From contig NZ_CP023777.1 in assembly GCF_002557795.1 (NCBI RefSeq), positions 4,969,001-5,033,000 on the forward strand: DNA of 64,000 bases, written 5' to 3'. The stretch comes from Chitinophaga caeni. GTDB taxonomy: Bacteria > Bacteroidota > Bacteroidia > Chitinophagales > Chitinophagaceae. A model generated the notes under the pieces. The model was not told where the DNA came from. It did no database searches and worked only from the letters and a program-made list of their open reading frames with translations. A program made the position numbers and the translations under genes. Position 1 is the first letter of the stretch. Every line of letters begins with the position of its first letter. This document shows positions 9,667 through 19,486 of this stretch, piece by piece.

Positions 9667-10182
9667 TTAAAAGGTGTACCGTGCAGATGCACCGAAAATT
9701 CTTTCCCCGTAGTAATCGTGCCCACCGGTAAAGTTTACAAAAGGTTTCACATCACCTTGCAGCGTTAACGGGATATTCTTAAAAGTGTATTCTACACCAA
9801 AGATACCGTCAAGGCCTACAATACCTTCCGAATCGTTCTTTACCTTTCTACCGTTTCCATCCCAATAATAATCGCGGTAAACGCCGGCATGTACACCACC
9901 ACCTGCAAACAGGTTCCATTCTGGATGTGGGAACGGGTTAAAATGATACTCATATAAGCCCGTAAGGGTCACGTTACCAGCAGTATTGTTGGTAAATTCG
10001 TGGCTAATAATTCCTTCTAAAGCATGGGGACCGCTAAGGAAGTGTTTCGCTGTAAAACCGATCAACCAGGGGTTTACCCTAACACCGATAGCGGTTTTGT
10101 AATTACCACCACCGCGGCTTTGGGCGTTTGATTGAGCAGCTAAAAGGAAAATTACTCCAAATGCTAAGATGATCTTTTTCAT
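9667..10182 (-). CDS. Small outer-membrane beta-barrel protein (paralogue 2)
   Basis: A 171-aa exported protein. The start is placed at the ATG at 10182, which opens the signal peptide MKKIILAFGVIFLLAAQSNAQ; the frame is open ten codons further but without signal character. The mature chain is a series of amphipathic strands ending in the aromatic residue needed for barrel insertion (ASARYTF). It shares the pattern LTGLYEYH / LFAGGGVHAG / GLDGIFGVEYTF / FGASARYTF with the upstream gene. The two are tandem duplicates, and their frames lie 26 bp apart in one transcript. The pore-or-structural question is open; no ligand motif is visible. Confidence 0.8.
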   Translation of the reverse strand: MKKIILAFGVIFLLAAQSNAQSRGGGNYKTAIGVRVNPWLIGFTAKHFLSGPHALEGIISHEFTNNTAGNVTLTGLYEYHFNPFPHPEWNLFAGGGVHAGVYRDYYWDGNGRKVKNDSEGIVGLDGIFGVEYTFKNIPLTLQGDVKPFVNFTGGHDYYGERIFGASARYTF

Positions 10183-10208
10183 CGTTGATCTATTTAAAAA
10201 ATGGTTTC

Positions 10209-10673
10209 TCAATGATTTTTTCTAAAAATGTACCTCGCGGAGATGCCAAAGTCGGCCAATGTTGAAGGCGCATTGATATTAACAGCAGGCTTCCAGTCTA
10301 TGCTTAAATTCATCGGGAAGTTCTGGAAACTATAATTGATGCCTGCAATAGCATCTATCCCGCTGAAAAACTTGGTGTTCCCTTCAATTCTCCGGGTTCC
10401 CAAATGGCCTCCTGCCCCAATGTACCAGCCCCAGCCTTCGCTAAGTAAAGTAGTAAGATCATTATGTAGTTGATATAAAGCAGTCAAAGAAATTTGCTCG
10501 CTTTGTAAACCACCAATGGCCTCCACCGCAGATTTATCGCTAATGAAATACCTCGCGGTTGCGCCGGTAGGCCATCCTAAACGGGCACCTACCTGCCATT
10601 GTTTTGCTTCTTGCCCATAGGTTGAACAAGCAAATAGCGTGCATAGGCTGCATATCATAACAATACATCTCAT
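10209..10673 (-). CDS. Small outer-membrane beta-barrel protein (paralogue 1)
   Basis: A 154-aa protein with a signal peptide (MRCIVMICSLCTLFACSTYGQ) and about eight predicted amphipathic strands, terminating near ISARYIFRKNH. Corresponding segments LTALYQLH, YIGAGGHLG, GIDAIAGINYSF and FGISARYIF align by eye with the downstream gene, so this is one copy of a tandem pair. It is slightly shorter because the strand-turn regions are trimmed. It lies between nhaA (46 bp downstream of the nhaA stop) and its paralogue. Function unknown; outer-membrane location inferred from signal plus strand pattern. Confidence 0.78.
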   Translation of the reverse strand: MRCIVMICSLCTLFACSTYGQEAKQWQVGARLGWPTGATARYFISDKSAVEAIGGLQSEQISLTALYQLHNDLTTLLSEGWGWYIGAGGHLGTRRIEGNTKFFSGIDAIAGINYSFQNFPMNLSIDWKPAVNINAPSTLADFGISARYIFRKNH

Positions 10674-10719
10674 ACTAAGCGGGATATTTACAAGAACAAT
10701 GCCAAACCGCCTATTTTTT

Positions 10720-11937
10720 TCATGATTCCATTAATTTCGGTTTGCGTTTCATGTTACAAACCAGGCGGATATACAGAAAACCGAGTACCGCTGCAATTAC
10801 GGAAGCCAAGATAACGGACATGATCGAAATAATTTGTTCGTCCACGGATTTAAAGGCTAGTGTGCTGATAAATATCGACATGGTGAACCCGATTCCGGCG
10901 ATCATACCGATGCCCCATAATTGTTTCCAATCTGCACCGGTTGGCAAACTAGCTAGTTTCAACTTGGCGGCAACCCAGGAGAACAAGAAGATGCCCAGTG
11001 GCTTTCCTAAGACTAAGCCCAGCATTATGCCATGGCTAATGCTATTGTCGAAGGCATGAAGGATATCAGGAGGGAAAACAATAGCTGTATTTGCCAATGC
11101 GAATAAAGGCATTATTACGAAGTTAATAGGATCATGCAATTTATTCACCATCGAGTCTATCCTATTAAGCGGGATACAGAATGCTAATAAAACACCGGCG
11201 ATCGTAGCATGTACACCGGAATTAAAGATGCAATACCACAATATAATTCCCGGTATAAAATAGAATATCAGTTTCTGAACTTTAAGGACATTTAATATTA
11301 CCAGTAAAGCCATGATTCCGGCTCCTAACAATAAATAGAATCCCTGGATCTCTGCCGTGTAAAAAATCGCGATGGCGAGGATAGCCCCTAGATCATCTAT
11401 AATAGCCAAAGCCGTCAAAAATATCTTTAAAGTTACCGGCACACGTTTGCCCAACAGGGAAAGGATACCGAGTGAAAACGCGATATCAGTAGCCATCGGT
11501 ATACCCCAGCCATGGTGAAAAGGGGTACCCTGGTTAAATGCGAGGTAAATTGCAGCCGGGAACAACATACCGCCGATCGCGGCCAACACCGGCATAATCG
11601 ACTTGCGGATAGATGATAATTCCCCGGTAGTTAATTCCCTCTTTATCTCCATTCCCACCAAGAAAAAGAATAACACCATCAGTTCATCGTTGATCACCAT
11701 GACCACTGAATTAGGGAAATGTAAACCGAATATTTCAAAATGATGCCCTGTTTTATGATCGAATAATGTTGTCCAGAATTGCGTATATGTTTCAGACCAA
11801 GGGGAGTTTGCCAATACCAGTGAAATAATCGTACAAGCGACCAATATAATCCCTACTGCCCGGCTATCATTTAAAAATTGATATACCGGTGATAATAAAC
11901 GTCTTTCTAATTTCTTAATTCCATCTTTTAATGCCAT
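10720..11937 (-). CDS. nhaA: Na+/H+ antiporter NhaA
   Basis: An inner-membrane antiporter of 405 aa that expels Na+ in exchange for protons. The family core is present: ATDIAFSLGILSLLG, then FLTALAIIDDLGAI with the two essential adjacent aspartates (181-182), preceded by the conserved LMVLFFFLVGMEIKRE segment. A TTG at 11946 is also in frame. The ATG at 11937 is chosen because GGAG lies 5 nt upstream of it and because the three extra residues are not part of the family. About eleven hydrophobic segments are visible. It precedes the two barrel genes on the same strand. Confidence 0.95.
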   Translation of the reverse strand: MALKDGIKKLERRLLSPVYQFLNDSRAVGIILVACTIISLVLANSPWSETYTQFWTTLFDHKTGHHFEIFGLHFPNSVVMVINDELMVLFFFLVGMEIKRELTTGELSSIRKSIMPVLAAIGGMLFPAAIYLAFNQGTPFHHGWGIPMATDIAFSLGILSLLGKRVPVTLKIFLTALAIIDDLGAILAIAIFYTAEIQGFYLLLGAGIMALLVILNVLKVQKLIFYFIPGIILWYCIFNSGVHATIAGVLLAFCIPLNRIDSMVNKLHDPINFVIMPLFALANTAIVFPPDILHAFDNSISHGIMLGLVLGKPLGIFLFSWVAAKLKLASLPTGADWKQLWGIGMIAGIGFTMSIFISTLAFKSVDEQIISIMSVILASVIAAVLGFLYIRLVCNMKRKPKLMES

Positions 11938-12031
11938 CTGCTCCAATTATTTTTTATAAATAACAAGTAGGCGCCCTAATAGATAAATTAAAGCACCCCG
12001 TTACGATTAATAAATTATGCTGAACTAGCTA

Positions 12032-14044
12032 TTATTGACCAATTAATTCGTATTTGGATTTTGGTCTACGGTCTACCTCCCATTTGAAACCCGGTAAGAA
12101 CATATGTTCATTTGTACGCTGGGTAAAGGGATCCATGATACTGTCGGGTTCTTTTATGAACACGATGCGTTCAAGCTCTCCAGCTTCAAAATAAGCTTTG
12201 ATCATCGCGCATTTTAAATGCACCAGGCTAATAAAAGCGCTATCGGAATCCTGCAAGTAATATACCGCTTCGGCATTTCCATTGACATACATTGAGTCTA
12301 GCTTGTTATCAGAAAAATAGCCCCAGATCGTTTGTCCTTTTACCTGGTTATAAATATCCTTGAAACCCAAACTATTTATGATCATTGCATTCTGATCCAA
12401 TAATACGCGGTCCGCTTTCTTGTTCTTCGTATACAACACGACCGTGTCTCCGAACATCTGGAACTCTTTTGACCATAATATAGGATCATGGTATAAACGG
12501 AATGCCGAATCCTTGGTAGTGTAATATACGCTATCTGCAACTCCTTGCAAGGAATCTGAAAATATCTTTACATCATGATATGCCTTTATAAAGCGGTAGG
12601 TAGCCGTATCGGCAGGTTGGACGGGCGCGGTATCCGGGGCTGCCTCGATGGTATTATTAGTATCTAGCAAAGGCTTCATAGCCTGCTCTTCAAACAGCAT
12701 CGACTTGCGTTTGTTCCGCTCATCGAAATGCTGAACTTTGACATCCGGTTTACCAGGAGTACTAATTGCAGTATCTTTCACAGGAAGTGTATCCCGTTTT
12801 ATTAACCGGCTTGTATCAGCAACCACTTTATCCAATAGACTATCAAAACTACTTTTATCAACTTCTATTACATCAAGGCTAGTATCAACCTGTTTGTTCA
12901 AGGTACTATCGGGCCTATCAACATCGACAATACCCGGTATTTTTTGAGCGGTACTATCTTTTTTGATAAATGCGCTATCTAACATTTTGACAACCTTATT
13001 GCTATCCGCTTTCCCTGTTGTACTATCCTTCGGCATTTTAACTGAATCGACTAATGGCTTAGTCGGCGCGGAGAACAAGGTATCTGCCGCGATGAATATG
13101 GTATCCTGTCCTTCTAATAACATGACAGGTTTTTGGGTAGCCATCAAGGATTTTGCATTTTGATCAACTGTACCGAGATTGGCCAACACGGATATTTTCT
13201 GGGCAGTATCCCTCCAAACCATGTTACCGATAGCATAAGCCCTACCGGATGCTTTATCCATTTGGACGCTATTAGCGGTAAGTCGGCTCGTACTATCTTC
13301 GATAATTGGCCTCCCGGTAAAATCACCTAATCCAGCCTCCGTATTATAAGTTCCCGAGGTAGCATACATGGTTGTTTTGCCATCATATATAGTAGTAGGC
13401 GCCACGATAGAGGAAACTTTCGTTTCCGTATTGTACCATAACTCATCCGTACTTAAAGTATATTCAGGATCTTCCAACAGGACATTATTTACGAAATGAA
13501 CATCCTTGGTATCGGCATAATAATAGCCCTGTTCGCTGGTCAGAATCGATTGTTCATTGGTCAAGCGCCCAGATTTGGTATAACTTCCCATCCTGGCGTT
13601 CATATCATAGGCTAATTCAGGCCCTGTAATAGTAGTTTTACCATCGGTCAATTTAGCATTCCCCGTAACCGTAGCGATCCTGTCATTACCGTTATAATTC
13701 AGAAGATCGGAGTATATATGGATGCTATCTGCCTGGTTGATATGAACATTGCCAAAGGCTTTAACCATATTTGCCTTTTCATAAAATACGGCGCTATCAC
13801 AATAAAGCAAGGTGGTACCTTGCCGGAAAATAGCATCCGGTACTACAATTTGCACTTCTTTTCCCTCATTATCTGTACCGGCTCTTAAAACACCCCCACC
13901 TATAACATGAATTTTCCTGCTAGTATCTTCTTGCGGGGGATAATACTCCCCGGGTGTAACACCTGGCACGGCATTAGCCATAAAATGCGCCAAAAGAGCC
14001 AAACCTAAGAAAGGTAATATCCCGAAAACGATCTTCTTAAGCAT
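12032..14044 (-). CDS. OstA/LptA-like lipopolysaccharide-transport protein
   Basis: A 670-aa periplasmic protein. After an N-terminal hydrophobic segment (GILPFLGLALLAHFMANAV) there is an OstA-like beta-jellyroll repeat region. Examples are YCDSAVFYEKANMVKAFGNVHINQADSIHIYSDLLNYNG and the later AYAIGNMVWRDTAQKI. A Ser/Thr/Asp-rich linker covers residues ~330-460, followed by a second OstA-like block (TYRFIKAYHDVKIFSDSLQGVADSVYYTTKDSAF). LptA/LptC-type jellyrolls bridge LPS from the inner to the outer membrane. It sits nine bases from the MCE gene and close to lptD, which fits an LPS-export role. Much longer than E. coli LptA, as is usual in this phylum. Confidence 0.85.
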   Translation of the reverse strand: MLKKIVFGILPFLGLALLAHFMANAVPGVTPGEYYPPQEDTSRKIHVIGGGVLRAGTDNEGKEVQIVVPDAIFRQGTTLLYCDSAVFYEKANMVKAFGNVHINQADSIHIYSDLLNYNGNDRIATVTGNAKLTDGKTTITGPELAYDMNARMGSYTKSGRLTNEQSILTSEQGYYYADTKDVHFVNNVLLEDPEYTLSTDELWYNTETKVSSIVAPTTIYDGKTTMYATSGTYNTEAGLGDFTGRPIIEDSTSRLTANSVQMDKASGRAYAIGNMVWRDTAQKISVLANLGTVDQNAKSLMATQKPVMLLEGQDTIFIAADTLFSAPTKPLVDSVKMPKDSTTGKADSNKVVKMLDSAFIKKDSTAQKIPGIVDVDRPDSTLNKQVDTSLDVIEVDKSSFDSLLDKVVADTSRLIKRDTLPVKDTAISTPGKPDVKVQHFDERNKRKSMLFEEQAMKPLLDTNNTIEAAPDTAPVQPADTATYRFIKAYHDVKIFSDSLQGVADSVYYTTKDSAFRLYHDPILWSKEFQMFGDTVVLYTKNKKADRVLLDQNAMIINSLGFKDIYNQVKGQTIWGYFSDNKLDSMYVNGNAEAVYYLQDSDSAFISLVHLKCAMIKAYFEAGELERIVFIKEPDSIMDPFTQRTNEHMFLPGFKWEVDRRPKSKYELIGQ

Positions 14045-14053
14045 TTGCGATAT

Positions 14054-15043
14054 CTATTGTGCCGAATCTGAAGGAATAGGCAACACCTTATTTTTTTTGC
14101 CAAATAATGATAAATGAACGTACCTATTCGGATTATATCTTAAATCTTCCACCAGGTGATTTAGGTTAACCATGGTCGCATTTAGATTAGAATAGAGCTT
14201 CTTATCATTCAATAATAAGCCCAGGGTGCCATCGGAAGTATTCAGGCTGTTCATTAAATCGTTCAATGCTCTAACGGCGCCCTGTAAGTTAGATAATGTG
14301 GAGTCTAGGCTGCCATTACCTAATGCAGCGGCGGCTTTATTCGCATTAGAAAGGATATTATTGATTTTTTCGTTGTTCGAATTAAGGTTCGAGGTGAAAG
14401 TAGCCAAGTTAGTAAGCGTTTGATCGATACTACCATTTTCGGCTAATTTCTGGTTCAGCGACCGGGTTACACCGTCAAGCTGCCGCATCGTGGGCGCCAG
14501 GTTAGCGATTGTTGCGGAGAGATTTTGTTGATTTTCAACGCTAAACAATCCATTTACAGATATCAGCACGCTGTCTACTTTCGATAAAGTCCCCTGTAAT
14601 TTAGAAACTAAGGGACTTAGTTGCTGCATAACAGCATCGGAGATTGATCCGTCAACGGCTGCATACAGGGTATCACCGCTTTCAAGGTACTCCTGTGCAT
14701 TTCCAAACTCCACCTGCACTTTCTTCGTACCCAGTAAATCACTACTGATCCTCGCCACGGAGTTTTTAGGGATCTCTATTTTTTTATCAATTTGCAAAGT
14801 TACCAAGATGCGCCCCGCGTTCTTATCCATCACGTCTAAATCTTGGACACTCCCCACTACGAGACCATTTACTTCGACAGTATTGGCTGGTTGCAAACCG
14901 TTCACTTGTTTATAAACAGCATATATGGTCTTTTTATCATTAAAAAGACTCTTTCCTTTCAACAGATTAAAACCTAGTACCAACAGCGTGATACCCACAG
15001 CAGTCAATATGCCAACCTTGGATTCATTAGATAATTTCAGCAT
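14054..15043 (-). CDS. MCE-domain (MlaD-like) lipid-transport protein
   Basis: A 329-aa single-pass protein: one N-terminal helix (VGILTAVGITLLVLGFNLL, residues ~10-28) and then the MCE/MlaD domain (IYAVYKQVNGLQPANTVEVNGLVVGSVQDL ... ILVTLQIDKKIEIPKNSVARI). A long helical, low-complexity tail follows, with LSPLVSKLQGTLSKVDSVL and many Asn/Ser residues. MCE proteins form hexameric rings that shuttle phospholipids between membranes, normally with an MlaE permease and MlaF ATPase, neither of which is in this window. Its neighbours here are the cell-wall amidase upstream and the OstA-like gene nine bases downstream, a common arrangement in Bacteroidota. Confidence 0.9.
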   Translation of the reverse strand: MLKLSNESKVGILTAVGITLLVLGFNLLKGKSLFNDKKTIYAVYKQVNGLQPANTVEVNGLVVGSVQDLDVMDKNAGRILVTLQIDKKIEIPKNSVARISSDLLGTKKVQVEFGNAQEYLESGDTLYAAVDGSISDAVMQQLSPLVSKLQGTLSKVDSVLISVNGLFSVENQQNLSATIANLAPTMRQLDGVTRSLNQKLAENGSIDQTLTNLATFTSNLNSNNEKINNILSNANKAAAALGNGSLDSTLSNLQGAVRALNDLMNSLNTSDGTLGLLLNDKKLYSNLNATMVNLNHLVEDLRYNPNRYVHLSLFGKKNKVLPIPSDSAQ

Positions 15044-15153
15044 CGAGTTATTCGTCTGGTTGTTGCAAAAATAATCAAAAACCAGTATGCCCCGTAGAAG
15101 AACATTATTATAAATGTTAAAATTGGGCTGAAAAGAAGGGAAAACCGCCGGGG

Positions 15154-16437
15154 TTAATCATTAAGGGCAACCAGGAAAGCATCTTTGAAGCCCAACCGTT
15201 GGGCTTTCCTAATGGCGGCTTGTGCTTCGGCTTTAGATATGTAGGGGCCCAAAGTGTATTTATAGCGTTTCTTTTTCTGCACGCGGATGGTTTCTTTCAT
15301 CACGTGGCCACCCAGCTTTTTGAATTTGCTGGAATTGGTATTATAATTTGTGCTGGAAACCAGCAACTGCACCCCGTATTGGGTAGCAGTTGCGGTTTTA
15401 GTATTTTTTGCAGCAGGTGCATGCTCGTTATATAGATTCACCTGTGTTTTGAACTGGTTATGCTGTGTTTGGCTAGGTTGCGTATATGCCGCTTTCGCTT
15501 TCGGCTCACCTGTATTTTTTGTAACCGGGGCGTTTTGGGTAGGGCTTGAACTAAATTTCTCCAGCTCCTCTTTATAACGCTTCACGGCGCGGTATATGCC
15601 GTTGGCCAATTCATTCTGACCATCTTGCGAGTTCAGGTATTTTTCCTCGTCCGGGTTGGAGAGGAAACCCAATTCTACCAATACGCTTGGCATGGCCGTG
15701 GCTTGGAGCACCCAGATACCTTTTTCGTTCCTTTGCCTAGCTCCGCGGCTATTGCGGCCCACCTTCGTAAATTCATCCTCGATCAGCATTGATAATTTCA
15801 AGCTTTGATCGAAGAAGGCATTCCTCAAAGTTGCCAACATGATATATGTTTCGGGATCATTGGTATCAAGAACTTGCTTGGACTCCTCCGAATTGGCATC
15901 TAACATAATTACGGAAGACAGCCCCCTCATCGATTCCATCTTGGCAGTATTTCTATCCGTAGCCCAAATATAAGTTTCGGTTCCCTTGGCAGGGTTAGGA
16001 TAATAAGCATATTTAGCAACTTTGATAGGTTTTTTCTTGCGGTAAACCGTTTTATATCCTACCCTTTTACGGATTTTAGGAGCAGAGTTACAATGTATAG
16101 AAATAAACAAATCGCCGTGGGCTTCATTTGCTTTTTTAGCTTTTAGCCTTGCATCATCGAAACGATCATCTTTCCGTGTATAATAAATTTTCACATCCGG
16201 CATCTTTTCTTCTAACAGCTTGCCCAATTTGAGCGCTACTGCCAGCGTCACCTCCTTTTCTGAGGAGTAAGAACCGATGGCCCCGTGATCCTTTCCCCCG
16301 TGTCCAGCGTCAATTACGATAGTTTTAATTGGTTTTTCCTGATCTCCCGGCAGTACCGGCGAAGTTTCCGGGTTTGCCTTAAGTGGCAATAATCCCAAGA
16401 TACTACATCCGGCAATCAACAATCTTTTCCAACTCAT
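15154..16437 (-). CDS. N-acetylmuramoyl-L-alanine amidase with SPOR domain
   Basis: A periplasmic Zn-dependent amidase (Amidase_3) of 427 aa that cleaves the stem peptide from MurNAc during cell separation. A signal peptide (MSWKRLLIAGCSILGLLPLKA) precedes the catalytic domain with VIDAGHGGKDHGAIG (zinc His46), the SEKEVTL glutamate, FISIHCNSAP and the catalytic VLVELGFLSNPDEEKYL. A Pro/Thr/Lys linker leads to a C-terminal SPOR domain (GVQLLVSSTNY to GFKDAFLVALND), which binds denuded glycan strands at the septum. It is divergent from lptD over 166 bp. Domains and catalytic residues are all readable, so the call is firm. Confidence 0.94.
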   Translation of the reverse strand: MSWKRLLIAGCSILGLLPLKANPETSPVLPGDQEKPIKTIVIDAGHGGKDHGAIGSYSSEKEVTLAVALKLGKLLEEKMPDVKIYYTRKDDRFDDARLKAKKANEAHGDLFISIHCNSAPKIRKRVGYKTVYRKKKPIKVAKYAYYPNPAKGTETYIWATDRNTAKMESMRGLSSVIMLDANSEESKQVLDTNDPETYIMLATLRNAFFDQSLKLSMLIEDEFTKVGRNSRGARQRNEKGIWVLQATAMPSVLVELGFLSNPDEEKYLNSQDGQNELANGIYRAVKRYKEELEKFSSSPTQNAPVTKNTGEPKAKAAYTQPSQTQHNQFKTQVNLYNEHAPAAKNTKTATATQYGVQLLVSSTNYNTNSSKFKKLGGHVMKETIRVQKKKRYKYTLGPYISKAEAQAAIRKAQRLGFKDAFLVALND

Positions 16438-16581
16438 GTTTATTGTTTAGTTTAATGGGTAGCGATCTTCGCTCATTTAAATTCATTAAGGGATTTAGGC
16501 GTGTAAATGCTTTGCACAATCAATTCAATCAAACTATAGCAAATATCTATCAAGGATTGTAATAATTTGTATAAAAACTTG

Positions 16582-16589
16582 TAGGTTTG
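16582..16589 (+). promoter_or_regulatory. Possible -7 element upstream of lptD
   Basis: TAGGTTTG fits the Bacteroidota -7 consensus TAnnTTTG and lies 14 bp before the lptD start codon. The -33 candidate (TTG at 16557-16559) is at a longer than usual 22-bp spacing, so this is tentative. Confidence 0.35.
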
Positions 16590-16603
16590 TGCCCGCTTAA
16601 CAC

Positions 16604-19417
16604 ATGTACCCTTACAACAAAAATAACTTAAAAAAGTATTACAGACAGCTTTCTTTGCTGTTATTTGCTATTTTTCTCGGGCTGCCTTTCATATTCTCGG
16701 ACAGCTTTGGCAATGGCAAGTTAAATCGTGCACATACTTTTAACATTTTTTTTACAGATACGATTACACCGGGAACTATTACTAAAGACACCATCCCGAA
16801 GTCTAAAATCGATTCTCTTAAGAAAGATTCCCTCCTTAGCCAATCTGAAATATTCGAGGATTCCATCAGCAAAATTAAGCCGGTACTTGAAATTTCAGAC
16901 ACTACGCCCATTATCGAAGATTCCTCTCTCACCCGTGTAGATACGGTTCATTATTATAGGCTCTCCCCGGACAGCCTAGATTCCCGTGTCACTTTTAGAG
17001 CCAAGGACTCGATCGTGATGTATTTTAAAAAGAAGAAATTTTATTTATATAACGACGCCGAAACGAATTATAAAGATCTTAAGTTGACGGCAGCCCAAAT
17101 GAATTTTTCCCAGGAAACGGGTACTATGGAAGCCATCAATGTTACCGACTCCACCGGGAAAAAAATAGGGCAACCCGTATTCGTATCGGGCGGGCAAGAA
17201 ACAAAATCCGATACCATCCGTTACAATTTCGAATCCCAAAAAGCCAAAATCTACGAAACAAAAGCTATCTACGGTGAAGGTTTCGTTGCCAGCGAACAGA
17301 TTAAAAAGATGTCGGATGATGTGATCTTCGGCTTCAAAAATGGATATACCACCTGTAACCTTGATACGCCGCACTTCGCTTTCAGGGCCAAGAAAATTAA
17401 GGTTATTACCAATAAACTGATCGTTTCCGGCCCGGCTAATCTCGAAATTGAAGGAATACCGACACCCCTGTTTATTCCTTTCGCGATATTCCCAATCACC
17501 CAAGGACAGAGTTCCGGTATTTTACCGCCTCAATACGTGGTCAATGCGATGAAAGGGATCGGCCTAGAAAACGGAGGTTATTATCTAGGGTTGGGAGAAT
17601 ACCTGGATGTAACTGTTAGGGGCAATGTTTATTCTTACGGGAGCTGGGGTTTGAGTATGAACCCAACTTACCGCAAACGGTATAAATACAACGGCGGGTT
17701 CACGGTTTCATTGTCAAATACCCGTACGGGTGATCCCGCGGTAAAGCAAGATTTTGTTAAGTCTAAGGACTTTGCAGTGACCTGGAATCATAGCATGGAC
17801 AGTAAAGCCCGTCCCGGAACAAATTTTAATGCGAGCGTAAACGTCAGGACATCGTCTTATAACCAGTATAATGTTACAGATTATCAAACAAGGCTTACCA
17901 ATACCTTGAGTTCATCGATATCTTACAGCAAAAGCTGGGCAGGGAAACCTTATAATTTAACATTGTCGGCCGGGCATTCACAAAATACGAGTACCCGCGA
18001 GATGACGATCAGCCTACCGCAAGCCACCTTTACGGTTAATACTTTGTACCCATTCCAGAGTAAAGACGGTGTTACACAAAATAAATGGTATGAAAAGCTG
18101 GGCATCGGTTATTCCGTGAATATGACGAATAGAACACGCTTCACGGATTCGCTCTTCGGCAAACAGGAAATGTTTGATAACCTGCAAACCGGTTTTCAAC
18201 ACCAGGTGCCGATTAGCTTTTCCATCCCTGTGCTGAAGAATTTCACCTTGTCGCCCAGCGTAAGTTATGGTGAAAGATGGTACACCAAAAGAACGGTAAG
18301 GAGCTATAATGAATCATTAAACAAGGTAGATACCGCCTATGAAGGCGGATTTTATGCCATACGGAATGTAAGTACCGGCATCTCTTTATCAACCGCCTTG
18401 TACGGAATGTATGCCTTCAAGAAAAACATGAAGGTTGACAGGATTCGCCATGTCATGCGTCCTACGGTATCTTTATCTTATACCCCGGATTTAAACCGGG
18501 GCGCTTTCTATAATTTACGTTATGATACGGCAGCTTCAGCAGTGACGAGGGTTTCTTATTACGATGATGCCGTGTATGGAGCACCATCCTATGGAACTTT
18601 TGCCGGCTTGAGCTTCGGTTTGGATAATAACTTGGAAATGCGGGTGCGTTCGGATAAAGATTCTACCGGCAGCAAAAAGATTAAATTGCTGGACGGCTTC
18701 GGGTTCAACGGCTCCTATAACCTGGTTGCCGACTCATTCCAATTGTCAACTATCCAACTATATGCCCGTACGAATTTATTCGATAAGCTCAATATCTCTT
18801 TCAACGGAACGATTGACCCGTACCAACTGGATTCACTGGGACGCAGAATTGATAAATATACCTGGCAAGGTGGGCAAGGATTTAAAGTAGGTAGATTAAC
18901 GAATGCCGGGGTTTCCTTGAGTACTTCCTTTCAAAGTGGCGACAAGAAGAGCAAGCAGAAAGAGCAGATGAAAGATCAGATTGAGAATACGGAATCCAAT
19001 GATGCGATGTTAGAAGCGCAACGGAGGCAGATGGAAATGATCCGCGCTAATCCCGGTGAGTACGTGGATTTCGATATCCCTTGGCGTTTGGATCTATCTT
19101 ATAGTTTGCAATTCAACAGGGGGCGCACGAGCGATTACCGCCGCGATACTACGATATTCACACAATCTTTAAACTTCAATGGAGATTTCAGCCTGACCCC
19201 AAAATGGAAAGTAGGCATGACGAGTGGATATGACTTCAGGAACCACGAACTGACATATACAACGATGTATATCACGAGAGATATGCACTGTTGGCAGATG
19301 TCGATCAACTTGGTACCATTCGGCTCCTACCGCCAGTTTAGCATCACGATTAATCCTAAAGCCGGTATCTTAAGGGATTTGAGGATTAACCGAACGCGGC
19401 AGTTTATGGATTATTAG
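16604..19417 (+). CDS. lptD: LPS-assembly protein LptD
   Basis: A 937-aa outer-membrane protein that, with LptE, inserts LPS into the outer leaflet. The N-terminus has an export signal (RQLSLLLFAIFLGLPFIFSDSF). A jellyroll domain spans residues ~120-300, with FYLYNDAETNYKDLKLTAAQMNF, then RFNFESQKAKIY-type repeats and PLFIPFAIFPITQGQSSGILPP, the hallmark PxFxxPFxxxP-like segment at the jellyroll-barrel junction. The rest is a large beta-barrel. Residues ~785-820 insert a charged helix (KSKQKEQMKDQIENTE). It is divergent from the amidase/MCE/OstA genes, so envelope biogenesis is grouped here. No LptE-like gene is seen in the window. Confidence 0.9.
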   Translation: MYPYNKNNLKKYYRQLSLLLFAIFLGLPFIFSDSFGNGKLNRAHTFNIFFTDTITPGTITKDTIPKSKIDSLKKDSLLSQSEIFEDSISKIKPVLEISDTTPIIEDSSLTRVDTVHYYRLSPDSLDSRVTFRAKDSIVMYFKKKKFYLYNDAETNYKDLKLTAAQMNFSQETGTMEAINVTDSTGKKIGQPVFVSGGQETKSDTIRYNFESQKAKIYETKAIYGEGFVASEQIKKMSDDVIFGFKNGYTTCNLDTPHFAFRAKKIKVITNKLIVSGPANLEIEGIPTPLFIPFAIFPITQGQSSGILPPQYVVNAMKGIGLENGGYYLGLGEYLDVTVRGNVYSYGSWGLSMNPTYRKRYKYNGGFTVSLSNTRTGDPAVKQDFVKSKDFAVTWNHSMDSKARPGTNFNASVNVRTSSYNQYNVTDYQTRLTNTLSSSISYSKSWAGKPYNLTLSAGHSQNTSTREMTISLPQATFTVNTLYPFQSKDGVTQNKWYEKLGIGYSVNMTNRTRFTDSLFGKQEMFDNLQTGFQHQVPISFSIPVLKNFTLSPSVSYGERWYTKRTVRSYNESLNKVDTAYEGGFYAIRNVSTGISLSTALYGMYAFKKNMKVDRIRHVMRPTVSLSYTPDLNRGAFYNLRYDTAASAVTRVSYYDDAVYGAPSYGTFAGLSFGLDNNLEMRVRSDKDSTGSKKIKLLDGFGFNGSYNLVADSFQLSTIQLYARTNLFDKLNISFNGTIDPYQLDSLGRRIDKYTWQGGQGFKVGRLTNAGVSLSTSFQSGDKKSKQKEQMKDQIENTESNDAMLEAQRRQMEMIRANPGEYVDFDIPWRLDLSYSLQFNRGRTSDYRRDTTIFTQSLNFNGDFSLTPKWKVGMTSGYDFRNHELTYTTMYITRDMHCWQMSINLVPFGSYRQFSITINPKAGILRDLRINRTRQFMDY

Positions 19418-19452
19418 TGGGCTAATTTACTATAGTGATGATATGATATTTG

Positions 19453-19486
19453 AACAAAGCTACCATAAAGGTGGCTTTGTTAATTA
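19453..19486 (+). terminator. Terminator of lptD
   Basis: AACAAAGCTACC, loop ATAAA, GGTGGCTTTGTT forms a 12-bp stem with one G-T pair, 36 bp past the stop codon. The run of T after it is short and interrupted by A. Confidence 0.7.

Noticed and set aside
17045..17503. 152-aa frame on the minus strand inside lptD
   Set aside because: Fully contained in a much longer, well-supported gene in another frame; no independent features.
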